Counted from the stretch's first letter, positions 52,670 to 62,443 are shown. The stretch: DNA of 64,000 nt from Sporisorium sorghi (GCA_023212695.1 JALCCG010000002.1:248001-312000); one strand, 5' to 3'. The notes: generated from the letters alone by a model not told the origin. A program made the numbers and translations.

Positions 52670-53311
52670 CTACTGCTTGCGTGGGACAACGGATATTCGA
52701 TAGGATGGGACATTGAGGCCGCGCTGGATCGCATCTACGATCAAGCTTTTAACAATTTCATTCTCCGCGCCCTTGGCTACGACAAGCACACCCCGGACCT
52801 GCGGCTTGATCTTCTTGGTAATAATGGGCGTTTGATCACCCGCCGAATCGTAAGTGACGATCTGTCCGTCGCGCTGATAGCTTGTAACATGACGTTTACC
52901 CCCGTTTGCATCGGTTTCCTCCGTCAGCTCTTGTGTATCCTTCATGTTGCGCTGAACCACCAGTTCTTCCGTAGAATCCACGGTTACCATCACATCGACG
53001 GATCCTACGCCTACAATCTGTTCCAACATGGTCTTGGTACGCATCTCGAAATCCTGCTCTATCGATTCAAAATCCGCGCCGTCGCTGCTTGAAGTCCCCC
53101 CTTGCGTTGTAGATACTGAGGCCGATTCGGGCGGTGGCTCACGGCCGATATTCTCGTGATCAAGCTTCTTTACATTCACGAAAGAATTGAACAGCATGAT
53201 TGCCACACCGATAAGACCCAGAATGATCAACCAGCGGAAGGTTTGTATTTTTCTTGCTCCGCCAGCTCCTCCGCCAAGCCACTGTTCCAATCGCTTCAAC
53301 CAATTCCCCAT
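52670..53311 (-). CDS. spoIIIAG: Stage III sporulation protein AG
   Basis: This 213-residue mother-cell membrane protein forms a large ring in the channel. It has one helix (FRWLIILGLIGVAIMLFNSFV) and the ring-building domain with QIVGVGSVDVMVTVDSTEELVV and the conserved end VDAIQRGLNVPSYRISVVPR. ATG at 53311 lies 8 bases after GGAGG; ATG at 53314 is also possible. The order is conserved. Confidence 0.93.
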   Translation of the reverse strand: MGNWLKRLEQWLGGGAGGARKIQTFRWLIILGLIGVAIMLFNSFVNVKKLDHENIGREPPPESASVSTTQGGTSSSDGADFESIEQDFEMRTKTMLEQIVGVGSVDVMVTVDSTEELVVQRNMKDTQELTEETDANGGKRHVTSYQRDGQIVTYDSAGDQTPIITKKIKPQVRGVLVVAKGAENEIVKSLIVDAIQRGLNVPSYRISVVPRKQ

Positions 53312-53325
53312 CATCCTCACCTCCG

Positions 53326-54045
53326 CTACAGCTTTTTATCCTGCTCCTGGCCTGGCATATATATCGTGATCAGATCCGGCTCCAAATCCCAGCGACGGCT
53401 GATGTAATCCCTTACGGGCTCCGCCCTTGCCTCCTCGGCTATGCTTACGGCCTCTGCGTTATCCTTAGCGTTTGCCTTCCCATCTCTTTCCGTTGATGAA
53501 GGCTCAACGTTGACTCGAACAGAATCCACAGGGGGGATGCCGACGGGATGCTGATTTTCTTCCTCTACTGCAGCATCCGCTTGTTCCATCCCGGTCAGTC
53601 TGACATCGACAGAACGTATCGCCGCGCCGGAGTATCCCTTGTCCTGTCCGGCGACTGCCGCCAGTACCACCTTAACCTCTTGTACCGCTTCCCCTGTTTC
53701 TGCGGAAATTTCTTCCTTCATCACCCGTGCCAGTTCATTGCCTGCCCACTGAAGGCTTTGACTCTGCTGCATATCCTTCAGCTTCTCAGCCTGTGCCATA
53801 ATCTGTTCCAGTTGAACCTCTTCCGGCAGCCCCTTCTCCTGACGCTCCAGCTCCATCGCCAATTGGTTCTCGGGCGGGTCCGTAATCAGCGAGATAATCG
53901 GACTTAGCAGTGTGAGCAGGATGAGGAGGCTTAGAACTAACCGGGCATAACGTTCCATCGCCTTGCCAGGCAGTATCAGATCAACGAAGGCCGCAAAGAG
54001 GACCACCATAATGACGCTTTTCAGCCAATCTCCAAGCCAGTCCAT
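53326..54045 (-). CDS. spoIIIAF: Stage III sporulation protein AF
   Basis: The 239-residue protein has two N-terminal helices (VIMVVLFAAFVDLILPG and RLVLSLLILLTLLSPIISLI) followed by a cytoplasmic or intermembrane ring-type domain. It is part of the eight-gene spoIIIA channel. The order AE-AF-AG confirms the call. Confidence 0.92.
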   Translation of the reverse strand: MDWLGDWLKSVIMVVLFAAFVDLILPGKAMERYARLVLSLLILLTLLSPIISLITDPPENQLAMELERQEKGLPEEVQLEQIMAQAEKLKDMQQSQSLQWAGNELARVMKEEISAETGEAVQEVKVVLAAVAGQDKGYSGAAIRSVDVRLTGMEQADAAVEEENQHPVGIPPVDSVRVNVEPSSTERDGKANAKDNAEAVSIAEEARAEPVRDYISRRWDLEPDLITIYMPGQEQDKKL

Positions 54046-54085
54046 TCGTCAACCCTCCTAAACTGCGACTATTGCATTTACCTTT

Positions 54086-55294
54086 TCACCTCATCATGAC
54101 GGTGATGTTGCCTGCGGTGAGCAATATCGTTATCGCCAGGAAGAACATCATGCTCACGGCGGCCAAGGCTGCAAACACATACAGCATCGTCTTTCCGATC
54201 GTTTGCAAGCAGGTCCCGATCGGCGTGTCCCCAAGCGGCTGCATCACCGCAGCTGCCAGATTATATATCAAGGCAAGCGTCAAGATTTTGATTGCAGGAA
54301 ATGCACACAGAAACAAGATGATGATGACCCCCGCCAGACCGATGGAATTCTTAACGAGCAATGAGGCCGAAATCACGGTATCCGTCGCGTCTGCAAACAT
54401 CTTGCCGACTACCGGAACAAAATTGCCTGTTACATATTTGGCTGCCCGGATCGTCACGCCGTCCGTAACCGAGCTGGTTAATCCTTGAACGGAAATGACG
54501 CCGAGGAACACGGTAAGCAGCACGCCCAGAACCCCCATGGAGATTCCTCTAAGCAGATCGGCGAGCTGGGTCAGCTTGTACTTTTCAGACAGCGAACTCA
54601 CAAGATGCAGCAGTGCCGAGAAGAACAGCAGCGGGAAAACAATCGTGCTTATCAAGGTGCCTACCGTATGTACCATGAATATGACCAGGGGATGAGCAAC
54701 CGATACCGTTACAACATTCCCCATTGACGCCATGAGCGCAAAGAGCAGGGGAAGCATCGCCATCATGAAGTCAATCATCTGCGTGATCGCATCCCGCGCA
54801 TATCCAATCGCGATGCTGAAGCTGTTAACAGCAATGACCAGCACGACCATATAACAGATCGTATAGGCTACGCGGCTCACCGTGCTTTTTTCAAAAGCCG
54901 TCTGCAGGTTCTCCAGGATGAGACTCATGATGCTCAGCATGACGATGGTAGCCAGCAGTTTGCCGTTATAGAGCACCTCATGCCATAAATATTTCCCAAT
55001 ACCGGACATAACCCCTTTGAAACTTAACCCGTCGCCGCCCGGCAGCAGCATATCCATCAGAGACGGCGTCTTGCCGTCCGGGAAGAATCCGCCGTAATCC
55101 TTCATCAACCGGTCCCAGTATTTCTCAACCTGGTCCGTCGGCAGCTGCTCCGTCTGCTGCTCCACCCAATCTCCTGCCGGATTTGATGCCTCAGCCGAGG
55201 ATACCGTGCCGCACAACAAGCCGGAGAGAAACAACATCAAGGTTAGTAAACGAAATACGGCTAAACCTTTTTGAATGGTCGCTCCTCTTCCCAT
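54086..55294 (-). CDS. spoIIIAE: Stage III sporulation protein AE
   Basis: This is a 402-residue polytopic membrane protein with a signal peptide (FRLLTLMLFLSGLLCGTV) and about seven or eight helices. Conserved segments include ILENLQTAFEKSTVSRVAY and the loop SSVTDGVTIRAAKYVTGNFVPVVG. It is a central membrane part of the SpoIIIA channel. Confidence 0.94.
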   Translation of the reverse strand: MGRGATIQKGLAVFRLLTLMLFLSGLLCGTVSSAEASNPAGDWVEQQTEQLPTDQVEKYWDRLMKDYGGFFPDGKTPSLMDMLLPGGDGLSFKGVMSGIGKYLWHEVLYNGKLLATIVMLSIMSLILENLQTAFEKSTVSRVAYTICYMVVLVIAVNSFSIAIGYARDAITQMIDFMMAMLPLLFALMASMGNVVTVSVAHPLVIFMVHTVGTLISTIVFPLLFFSALLHLVSSLSEKYKLTQLADLLRGISMGVLGVLLTVFLGVISVQGLTSSVTDGVTIRAAKYVTGNFVPVVGKMFADATDTVISASLLVKNSIGLAGVIIILFLCAFPAIKILTLALIYNLAAAVMQPLGDTPIGTCLQTIGKTMLYVFAALAAVSMMFFLAITILLTAGNITVMMR

Positions 55295-55309
55295 GTCCCC
55301 CCACCTTTA

Positions 55310-55699
55310 TCAAGCCGGGAGGAGCTTCAGGACCGTCTCGATAATGATCCCGATAATCGGTACAGCGAGCACCAATATGAGCACTTTTCCCGCCAGTTCT
55401 ATTTTGGATGCGATTGATTCCTGTCCGGCATCTCGTACGATCTGGGCTCCCATCTCCGCAATATAGGCAATGCCGATAATCTTCAGGACCGTCTTCAGAT
55501 ATATGATCTGGACTCCGGAGTTCTCCGCCAAATCCTCCAGCATGGATATGACATTTCCGATCTTCCCGATGAGGAAGAGAAAGATCAGCACTGAGGTCGC
55601 CACGGCGAGAAGAAAGGCAAAGAGAGGCTTCTGTTCCTTGACCACCAATATCAGCACGGTTGCGATGAGACCCAGCCCTACCACCTGGATAATTTCCAT
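55310..55699 (-). CDS. spoIIIAD: Stage III sporulation protein AD
   Basis: This is a 129-residue membrane protein with four helices (starting MEIIQVVGLGLIATVLILVV) and conserved LKTVLKIIGIAYIAEMGAQI. It is the likely pair of SpoIIIAC. The start follows AGGTGGACC just after spoIIIAC. Confidence 0.94.
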   Translation of the reverse strand: MEIIQVVGLGLIATVLILVVKEQKPLFAFLLAVATSVLIFLFLIGKIGNVISMLEDLAENSGVQIIYLKTVLKIIGIAYIAEMGAQIVRDAGQESIASKIELAGKVLILVLAVPIIGIIIETVLKLLPA

Positions 55700-55709
55700 A
55701 AAGGTCCAC

Positions 55710-55913
55710 CTACTGGAATAGAAAAATACTTTTGATTTCCTTAAGCAAATCGTCGAGCAGTCTTATGACCATAAACAGCACCACCACAAACCCGATAAGA
55801 GTCACCCAATGCGCCATGTCTTCCTTGCCCATTTGTTTCAGAACGGTATGAATCATGGCGATAATAATGCCGATACCCGCGATCTGGAAGATGGCATTCA
55901 CTTCAATGTTCAT
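55710..55913 (-). CDS. spoIIIAC: Stage III sporulation protein AC
   Basis: This is a 67-residue protein with two membrane segments (AIFQIAGIGIIIAMIHTVLK; HWVTLIGFVVVLFMVIRLL), typical of SpoIIIAC. The start follows AGCGAGGTGCC. Confidence 0.94.
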   Translation of the reverse strand: MNIEVNAIFQIAGIGIIIAMIHTVLKQMGKEDMAHWVTLIGFVVVLFMVIRLLDDLLKEIKSIFLFQ

Positions 55914-55928
55914 TTCCTTGGCACCTCG

Positions 55929-56447
55929 CTAAAAGATCAAAATGACGATCAATGCTCCAATTAGCAGCCCCAGACTCTTGCTCATCTTTTCATATTTGAC
56001 CTGGTCGTCCCTAGCCGCTGCTTCTTCATGCTTCAGCTGACCGACGGCCAGAGCTATATGTTTGATCTGGTCCTGCCTGTCACTGGTGCCAAGTACGCCG
56101 CTAAGCTGCTCCAACACCTCTCGCTCGGCACTTTTCATCGATGTTCGCTTCCAATATTCGCCGAGTGCCTTCCGGATGCTGTCCTGTGCGGATAACCCGT
56201 AGTCGGGTCTCATGTAAAGTGCAGCTGAGGCAAACAAGGATCTGAGCGGCTCTCGAAGGGAAGTGCCAATTCGCTCCAGTGCATCGGGAAGCGGTGTAAA
56301 ACCGTAGCTGATTTCCGTCTCTAGCCGTTGAAACGCCAGAATGAGTTCTCTTAGCTGCCTGGGTCTTGTCGCAAACTGCTGGGCTTGAAAAAATCCGGCC
56401 AAAGTACCTGCTCCCAGCACGAGCACCGCGCCCACCAGTTTAAGCAT
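55929..56447 (-). CDS. spoIIIAB: Stage III sporulation protein AB
   Basis: This is a 172-residue protein. It has an N-terminal helix (KLVGAVLVLGAGTLAGFFQA), an all-helical soluble domain (LAFQRLETEISYGFTPLPDALERI), and a C-terminal helix (SKSLGLLIGALIVILIF). The ATG at 56447 lies 8 bases after GGCGG and gives the family length; the frame to 56639 is much longer and not needed. It overlaps spoIIIAA by eight bases. Confidence 0.92.
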   Translation of the reverse strand: MLKLVGAVLVLGAGTLAGFFQAQQFATRPRQLRELILAFQRLETEISYGFTPLPDALERIGTSLREPLRSLFASAALYMRPDYGLSAQDSIRKALGEYWKRTSMKSAEREVLEQLSGVLGTSDRQDQIKHIALAVGQLKHEEAAARDDQVKYEKMSKSLGLLIGALIVILIF

Positions 56448-57438
56448 AGGCATCACCGCCAGGCGGGCCGCTCGCAGCCGGCTGAAGTGTGCGCTGACCT
56501 CCGTCATACAGCTTGTATGATCTTTGGTCACCCGTTCTGTTAAGAACGGCATACATCTCAAACATCCGGTTCTCCAGTAATCCGGAGAGTGCTGGTCGGC
56601 CCCGCATATCCTGGACGGATGAGCCATGCGCCGTTGCAATCACGCTTATGCCTGCATGCAAGGCTTCAATGACAGCTTCGGCGTCTTCCGGGCGGCCGAT
56701 CTCGTCCACAATCAGCACATCCGGCGACATGGACCTTATCATCATCATCATCCCTTCCGCTTTCGGACATCCATCCAGCACATCCGTACGGGGACCCACG
56801 TCAAATCCCGGCACTCCCCGCAAACAACCTGCAATTTCAGAACGTTCGTCAACGATGCCAACTTTCATTCCCGGCCAATGCACGGCCGAGTTCCCCCATT
56901 TGCCATGGCTGATTTGCCTCGCCAAGTCCCTGAGCAGCGTGGTCTTGCCTTGCTGAGGCGGGGATAGAATCAGCGTGTGCAGAACCCTCTTCCGCTTGCG
57001 GTCCAGTAAATGCGGGATGATATCGTCTGCTGCTCCCTGCACTTCCTTGGCAATCCGTACATTGAATCCGCTGATGTCCCGAATGTGTTCAACTCTACCT
57101 CCGCTAAGCACGGTCCGGCCTGTGAGTCCAACCCGATGACCGCCGGGTATCGTGATGAACCCTTTACGCAGCTCCTCTTCCATGGTGTAGAGGGAATGAT
57201 TACTGATGAGATCCAGCAGCCTGTGGGTGTCTTCGCGTGTCGGTTTATACGCTTCTTCTGGCCGCAGAGTGAGTCCGCCCCGCAGGTCCAGAAAGTGATG
57301 CTTACCCGCCGAATTGATTTCGAGCGGACGCTCCTCCCGGATGCGCACCTCCTCCACATGATGGAGAAGCTCGTTCGATAAGCCCAGCAGCATTCGTTTT
57401 ACGGTTTCGGGAAACAGTTCCAGCCAGCTCAGTGTCAT
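56440..57438 (-). CDS. spoIIIAA: Stage III sporulation protein AA (ATPase)
   Basis: This is a 332-residue cytoplasmic AAA/secretion-type ATPase. Walker A is LSPPQQGKTTLLRDLAR (about 160-175), with VGIVDERSEIAGCL and Walker B PDVLIVDEIGRPEDAEA. It probably powers the SpoIIIA-SpoIIQ channel. ATG at 57438 lies 8 bases after GGGGG; a TTG further upstream overlaps that site. A sigma-E-like promoter precedes it. Confidence 0.95.
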   Translation of the reverse strand: MTLSWLELFPETVKRMLLGLSNELLHHVEEVRIREERPLEINSAGKHHFLDLRGGLTLRPEEAYKPTREDTHRLLDLISNHSLYTMEEELRKGFITIPGGHRVGLTGRTVLSGGRVEHIRDISGFNVRIAKEVQGAADDIIPHLLDRKRKRVLHTLILSPPQQGKTTLLRDLARQISHGKWGNSAVHWPGMKVGIVDERSEIAGCLRGVPGFDVGPRTDVLDGCPKAEGMMMMIRSMSPDVLIVDEIGRPEDAEAVIEALHAGISVIATAHGSSVQDMRGRPALSGLLENRMFEMYAVLNRTGDQRSYKLYDGGQRTLQPAASGPPGGDAYA

Positions 57439-57519
57439 ATCAATTTCCCCCAAGTTGTCCTTTTTTGAAATATGGCGCTTTACAGAACGTCATTTAAATA
57501 AATAGAACTTCTTATCCCA

Positions 57520-57547
57520 TGTGTATGCTTGTACCGAGAAATTATGC
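57520..57547 (-). promoter_or_regulatory. Sigma-E-like promoter of the spoIIIA operon
   Basis: On the minus strand GCATAAT (57541-57547) and CATACACA (57520-57527) are 13 bases apart. They match sigma-E -35 and -10 elements with one mismatch each. The operon is under sigma-E in B. subtilis. Confidence 0.55.
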
Positions 57548-57557
57548 AGCGAATCTA

Positions 57558-57824
57558 TCATTTTTTTAAAACTCCGTATAAGAGACAGGAGACGCCGCAC
57601 AAAATCCAGCCAATCTTCCCCCAAGACAATTTATCTGCCATTCCTACAAGACCGATCGTTGTCGTAATAATCAACACCAGCGGACCCGTGAAAGCCAGTG
57701 CTGAATTAACAGCCAGCGCTTTATCAACTTGATTCAGACGAAGCATGATGATGGCCGCCACAATCTCGAGACTGCCGGAGAAAATTCGCAATGTAGCCAT
57801 ACTAGCGACAAACTTGTCCAGCAT
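57558..57824 (-). CDS. yqhV: Small membrane protein, YqhV-like (DUF2619)
   Basis: This is an 88-residue protein with three hydrophobic segments (MATLRIFSGSLEIVAAIIML; SALAFTGPLVLIITTTIGLVGM; IGWILCGVSCLLYGVL). It lies directly upstream of spoIIIAA as in B. subtilis. The function is unknown. The start follows GAAGGAGGAT. Confidence 0.85.
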   Translation of the reverse strand: MLDKFVASMATLRIFSGSLEIVAAIIMLRLNQVDKALAVNSALAFTGPLVLIITTTIGLVGMADKLSWGKIGWILCGVSCLLYGVLKK

Positions 57825-57945
57825 GCTGTTTATCCTCCTTCTTCCTTCTTCACGTCAGTGATGTTTAAAAATATGCGAGTGACTCTCGTTTTATCTCTAT
57901 TTTTTTCAATTTCATAGAACCGATATCTGAAGCGAATGAACAACG

Positions 57946-57975
57946 CAAAAAATCCCGATCGATATCGACCGGGAT
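57946..57975 (-). terminator. Terminator after lysC
   Basis: On the minus strand AATCCCGGTCGATATCGATCGGGATT is followed by TTTTGC. The stem is near-perfect with an AT loop. Confidence 0.85.
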
Positions 57976-58009
57976 TACTCTATTAAAACAGGTATAATAG
58001 CTGAAAATG

Positions 58010-59263
58010 TTATCGTCGAACCTGCGGTCCGCCAACGGAAGCCTGCTGGTCTGTATCCAGCCCGTACGCAGTATGCAGCGCCTGTACAACACCTTCGAGA
58101 TTGCTGCCCTCAATTACGCAGGACACTTTAATCTCGGAAGTGCTAACCATCTTGATGCTGACGCCTTGCTGTGAAATCACATCGAACATCTGAGCTGCCA
58201 CGCCAGGATGGCTGACCATTCCCGCTCCGACAATCGACACTTTCACAAGATGATCTTCCGATGTCACATCACGGTACGGAAGTTTACCGCGAATCTGCTC
58301 AATAACGGACAGTGCGCGTTCGCGATCGCTCAGGGAAACGGTAAAGGAAAAGTCCGCTTCGCCATTCTGCACACCACTCTGCACGATAATATCGACGTCA
58401 ATCGCTTCCTTCGCCAGCTCTCCGAACACTTGAGCCAAGACACCCGGCGTATCGGCAACACCCAGGATACTGATTCTGGCCACATTCTTGTCAAATGCAA
58501 TTCCGCTGACAACCACACCTTGCTCCATGCTTGTTTCCTCCTTAACAACCGTACCCTCGTTATGATTAAAACTGGATCTGACGACTAGCTTGACTTGATT
58601 ATGCTTCGCATATTCAACCGCACGCGGGTGAAGGACCGCTGCACCAAGATTGGCAAGCTCCAGCATCTCGTCATAGGAAATCTCCTTCAGCTTCCGCGCG
58701 CATTGGACTACCCGCGGATCTGTAGAGTAGATTCCGTCCACATCCGTATATATTTCACATACATCCGCTTGAATGGCTGCTGCAAGAGCAACCGCGGTGG
58801 TGTCTGATCCTCCGCGACCAAGCGTCGTAATTTCTCCTTCTTCGGACATTCCCTGGAATCCCGCGACAATGACGATGTGACCATCGTCAAGCGCCTTATG
58901 CACGCGCTCAGGCATAATGTCGGTTATACGAGCTTTGCCATGGACCGCTTCCGTACGGAAGCCTGCCTGCCAGCCAGTAAAGGACATCGCCTTGCGCCCC
59001 AGGCCGTGAATAGCCATGGACAGCAGTGAAATCGATATCTGTTCCCCTGTGGTCATCAGCATATCCATTTCCCGCGCCGGCGGGTTCTCATTCAACAGTT
59101 TCGCCTGATCGATCAAATCGTCTGTTGTATCCCCCATAGCAGACACTACAACTACACATTGATGACCTTCATCTTGTTTCTCTACAATTCTTCTGGCAAC
59201 ACGCTTCATGCGTTCTGTATCCCCAACAGAGCTGCCTCCGAATTTCATGACGTACAGTGACAA
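58010..59263 (-). CDS. lysC: Aspartate kinase
   Basis: This is a 417-residue aspartokinase, the first enzyme of the lysine/threonine/methionine and diaminopimelate pathway. The kinase domain begins SLYVMKFGGSSVGDTERMK and has TLGRGGSDTTAVALAAAI. Two ACT domains follow (about 265-405; LGVADTPGVLAQVFGELAK; AGMVSHPGVAAQMFDVIS), indicating feedback control. The start is placed at TTG 59263, 11 bases after GGGGAG; a GTG at 59275 is too close. No lysine riboswitch is seen. Confidence 0.93.
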   Translation of the reverse strand: MSLYVMKFGGSSVGDTERMKRVARRIVEKQDEGHQCVVVVSAMGDTTDDLIDQAKLLNENPPAREMDMLMTTGEQISISLLSMAIHGLGRKAMSFTGWQAGFRTEAVHGKARITDIMPERVHKALDDGHIVIVAGFQGMSEEGEITTLGRGGSDTTAVALAAAIQADVCEIYTDVDGIYSTDPRVVQCARKLKEISYDEMLELANLGAAVLHPRAVEYAKHNQVKLVVRSSFNHNEGTVVKEETSMEQGVVVSGIAFDKNVARISILGVADTPGVLAQVFGELAKEAIDVDIIVQSGVQNGEADFSFTVSLSDRERALSVIEQIRGKLPYRDVTSEDHLVKVSIVGAGMVSHPGVAAQMFDVISQQGVSIKMVSTSEIKVSCVIEGSNLEGVVQALHTAYGLDTDQQASVGGPQVRR

Positions 59264-59329
59264 TGCTTCTTTCACTCCCCGCTAATCAGTATGTAACAGC
59301 ATTCAGGTGGTTTCTCACTTTAAAACAGT

Positions 59330-59357
59330 ATAATACGAAAGTGAGTCATCCCGTCAA
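59330..59357 (-). promoter_or_regulatory. Sigma-A promoter of lysC
   Basis: On the minus strand TTGACG (59352-59357) and TATTAT (59330-59335) are 16 bases apart, about 65 bases before the lysC start. Confidence 0.6.
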
Positions 59358-59410
59358 GGCTTTTCAAAAGCAAAACATGCACAGCGCATGGATCCAAGCC
59401 CGACTCATCG

Positions 59411-59440
59411 CAAAAAACTCCCGTACATGCGTACAGGAGT
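59411..59440 (-). terminator. Terminator after efp
   Basis: On the minus strand ACTCCTGTACGCATGTACGGGAGT (one G-U) is followed by TTTTTTG. It ends the aroQ-pepQ-efp run. Confidence 0.85.
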
Positions 59441-59499
59441 CCTTGATTTAGAACATATTGGCACCCTGCGAGTCTTCGAAGGGTTCCGTTTAAGCCACA

Positions 59500-60057
59500 C
59501 TAAGCACGGGAGATATATTTACCTTCGCGCGTATCAATCAGAAGCACATCGTCTTCGTTAATGAACAGCGGAACCTGCACATTGAGGCCGGTTTCCACTT
59601 TCGCACTCTTCGTAGCACCCGTAGCCGTGTTGCCTTTGATTCCAGGCTCGGTCTCAACAACCTTCAGCTCAACGCTGTTTGGCAGGTTGATACCAAGGAT
59701 CTCACCTTGGTAGCTGATGATGTTAACGTTCATGTTCTCTCTCAGGAAGTTAAGCTCCCACTCCAGCTGCTCGCTGGTCAAGCTGAACTGATCATAAGTT
59801 TCGTTGTCCATAAACACATGCTCTTGTCCGCTTGCATACAGGTATTGCACTCCGCGGTTGTCGATGATGGCACGACCGATGGTTTCCCCCGCACGGAATG
59901 TCTTCTCAACGGTGTTGCCGTTGCGAAGGTTTTTCAACTTGGAGCGCACGAAAGCTGCGCCTTTACCCGGCTTCACATGTTGAAAATCCAAAACGCTAAA
60001 AATATCGCCATCCACTTCTACGGTCAAACCTGTTTTAAAATCGTTAACTGAAATCAC
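59500..60057 (-). CDS. efp: Translation elongation factor P
   Basis: This is a 185-residue protein that helps ribosomes through proline runs. It has three OB-like domains. The modified residue is Lys32 in [16 protein letters not shown], typical of Bacillus-type EF-P. The C-terminal consensus [21 protein letters not shown] is present. Confidence 0.97.
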   Translation of the reverse strand: MISVNDFKTGLTVEVDGDIFSVLDFQHVKPGKGAAFVRSKLKNLRNGNTVEKTFRAGETIGRAIIDNRGVQYLYASGQEHVFMDNETYDQFSLTSEQLEWELNFLRENMNVNIISYQGEILGINLPNSVELKVVETEPGIKGNTATGATKSAKVETGLNVQVPLFINEDDVLLIDTREGKYISRA

Positions 60058-60148
60058 TAAGATTCCCTCCTAAGGATACGGTCTAATGAATTGCATTTCA
60101 TTCCTGATCGAACATTCTTGGTCATAAGAGACTCCTGGAGCTGCCTCT

Positions 60149-61219
60149 TTATAGTACAGTGTAATCTTTGGACGAGCTAGTCAGTATATGAATACCCGTT
60201 TCCGTGATTACGATATCATCTTCGATACGCACGCCGCCAAGCCCAGGCAGGTAGATACCCGGCTCGACCGTGACCACCATGCCCGGCTGCAGCACATCAT
60301 CACTCATCTTGGAGAGGCGCGGAGATTCATGAACCTCCATACCCAAACCATGTCCCGTGCTGTGGCCAAAATATTCGCCATATCCATAACGTGAAATGAT
60401 ATCACGTGTTAAGGCATCTGCCTCGCGTCCCGTCATGCCTGGTTTAATATGATCCAGTGCGTGAAGCTGCGCTTCAAGCACAATATCATAGATTTCCTTC
60501 AGTTTAGGGTCAGGATTGCCGAGTGCAACAGTTCTTGTCAAATCGGAGCAGTATCCGTCAAGCAGCGCACCGAAATCAAAAGTAATGAATTCATTCCCCT
60601 GAATGACGCGCTGACTGGCAACACCGTGCGGAAGGGCGGATCGTTCGCCGGAGGCAACGATGGTGTCGAAGGAAGAGGAGGTCGCACCATGCTTGCGCAT
60701 GAACATTTCCATTTCCAGATCGATCTCCCGTTCCGTTTTACCGCTCGACAGAATGGTCAGCACATGACTGAACGTTTGATCCGCCAAATCTGCCGCTCGC
60801 TGCATGATGCTCAGCTCTTCAGCATCCTTAAATATACGCAGTTCCTCCACAAGGCCTGTAATCGGCGCCAAGCTGATTGGTGCAAGCTGTTCGGAATATG
60901 TGGAAAACACACCGTATGTAACATGATCCTGTTCAAAACCAAGCGAGGTGATTCCTTCTGCAGCAAGCAGATCTTTAACCGTATCCATGACCTTCGGTCC
61001 ATGCTCGACCACTGTAAACCCAACCGCTTGCTGCGGAGCCTGTGTCATGTAACGGAAATCCGTCAATAGATAAGATTCATTCAGCGTGATCAGCACATAA
61101 CCGGCAGATCCGGTGAATCCCGTCAAGTATCTGCGATTGACCGGACTTGCAACCAGCATAGCCGACAAGCCTTTGCCTTGAAGTTTCTCACGCAGCTCAA
61201 CAACTCGTTTGTTACTCAT
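60149..61219 (-). CDS. pepQ: Xaa-Pro aminopeptidase (M24 family)
   Basis: This 356-residue metallopeptidase has a creatinase-like N-terminal domain and a pita-bread catalytic domain. Metal ligands are in FDFGALLDGYCSDLTRT, FGHSTGHGLGMEVHE, VTVEPGIY and GVRIEDD. It cleaves peptides with proline at position 2. B. subtilis YqhT is the same type. The specific gene name is uncertain. It starts after AGAGGGTAACG. Confidence 0.9.
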   Translation of the reverse strand: MSNKRVVELREKLQGKGLSAMLVASPVNRRYLTGFTGSAGYVLITLNESYLLTDFRYMTQAPQQAVGFTVVEHGPKVMDTVKDLLAAEGITSLGFEQDHVTYGVFSTYSEQLAPISLAPITGLVEELRIFKDAEELSIMQRAADLADQTFSHVLTILSSGKTEREIDLEMEMFMRKHGATSSSFDTIVASGERSALPHGVASQRVIQGNEFITFDFGALLDGYCSDLTRTVALGNPDPKLKEIYDIVLEAQLHALDHIKPGMTGREADALTRDIISRYGYGEYFGHSTGHGLGMEVHESPRLSKMSDDVLQPGMVVTVEPGIYLPGLGGVRIEDDIVITETGIHILTSSSKDYTVL

Positions 61220-61257
61220 TCGTTACCCTCTCCTCTCACCCATTTCCCAAGAGCAAA

Positions 61258-61704
61258 CTATCCTTCTTGGTCATCCAGAACTTGTAAAAGGGCTGACAAG
61301 CCCAGTGTGTAACTGGCTGCGCCAAAACCCGCGATTTGCCCGACAGCAACAGGTGCTATGACGGAAGTATGACGAAATTCCTCCCTGGCATGAATGTTCG
61401 ATAGATGAACTTCCACTGTCGGAATACGGGCGGAACTGATGGCATCACGTACAGCGTAGCTGTAATGAGTCAGTGCGCCTGGGTTAAGGAGTATGCCGTT
61501 CGCGTGCCCAATAGCTTCATGGATCCGGTCAATAATTGCACCCTCATGATTGGACTGAAAGAAGGTAATACCGATACCGGCGAGATCCGCCTGTTTGCGC
61601 AAATTATCTTCGATCGCCTGCAGGCTGAGTGAACCATAAATCCCCGGTTCCCGGAAGCCGAGCAGGTTTAAGTTCGGTCCGTTTATCACCCATATGGATT
61701 TCAT
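61258..61704 (-). CDS. aroQ: 3-dehydroquinate dehydratase, type II
   Basis: This 148-residue shikimate-pathway enzyme has PNLNLLG at the start, the active tyrosine region [26 protein letters not shown] and [18 protein letters not shown] at 61704 follows AGGTGGG by 7 bases; the frame to 61728 is unneeded. It lies upstream of pepQ. Confidence 0.96.
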   Translation of the reverse strand: MKSIWVINGPNLNLLGFREPGIYGSLSLQAIEDNLRKQADLAGIGITFFQSNHEGAIIDRIHEAIGHANGILLNPGALTHYSYAVRDAISSARIPTVEVHLSNIHAREEFRHTSVIAPVAVGQIAGFGAASYTLGLSALLQVLDDQEG

Positions 61705-61782
61705 AGGGTTTCCCACCTTTTTCGTCAAATAACCAAAAGCTATTTTACCATAGGCAGCATGAGATTGAGAAGTTTTTCTTGT

Positions 61783-62280
61783 CTAGCCTGTCACCTTCTT
61801 CGGTTCACGCAGTTTCTCATCGGTGAATTCCTGCGCTGCCGTATAGCCGATAAATAGTCCCCACAATATAAAAATACAAACTTCCGAGATGTTTGTATCC
61901 CACGGCAGCTTCTTGACCGGGTCCGTCAGTCGGAGCCACGGGTTGAGGGCAATAAACAACACAGCCCACCATAAAATTCCATAAGCAATCCCGGGCCATG
62001 GACCCTTGAGTTTCCTTAGCAAGAACACATAGATAAGCGAAGCAATGACGGAAAAGGCGATGAAGGATAGCCACCCGGCGATTTGACCCGCTGTGCTCTT
62101 GAGAAATTCATGTTTGAAGAATGGCTCCAACAAAAATCCAGGCAGCACCTTCGTAAAACTCAGCCAGTAAAACAACCAGAGTACAGCCCCCCAGATCAGT
62201 CCAGCATAATAGCCCAGCTCCAAGGCAAACAAGAATGGACTCGTTACCTGATTCTGCTGCCGAAATTGATGTTCATGCAT
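61783..62280 (-). CDS. yqhR: Membrane protein, YqhR-like
   Basis: This is a 165-residue protein with four membrane helices (LGYYAGLIWGAVLWLFYWLS; IAGWLSFIAFSVIASLIYVFL; GIAYGILWWAVLFIALNPWL; EVCIFILWGLFIGYTAA). It matches YqhR by position next to aroQ and yqhQ. Function is unknown. The start follows GAGAGGAGAA. Confidence 0.85.
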   Translation of the reverse strand: MHEHQFRQQNQVTSPFLFALELGYYAGLIWGAVLWLFYWLSFTKVLPGFLLEPFFKHEFLKSTAGQIAGWLSFIAFSVIASLIYVFLLRKLKGPWPGIAYGILWWAVLFIALNPWLRLTDPVKKLPWDTNISEVCIFILWGLFIGYTAAQEFTDEKLREPKKVTG

Positions 62281-62374
62281 CTATCGATTCTCCTCTCTAT
62301 GCTATGGAAACACTTCATTTCCTCAGTTCTTCTTTCAAAGTAGTATGCACCTCTTCCCTTGCGGCTAATCCAAC

Positions 62375-62403
62375 TAGAAATTACTTTCAAAATTCGATAC
62401 AAT
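62375..62403 (+). promoter_or_regulatory. Possible promoter of yqhQ
   Basis: TAGAAA (62375-62380) and TACAAT (62398-62403) are 17 bases apart, about 40 bases before the yqhQ start. Confidence 0.45.
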
Positions 62404-62443
62404 AGTTCATAGAACGAAAAACATGTCAGGGAGGGTGAACTGG

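Noticed and set aside
59264..59410. Possible lysine riboswitch before lysC
   Set aside because: The leader is only about 60 bases after the promoter and lacks lysine-aptamer blocks.
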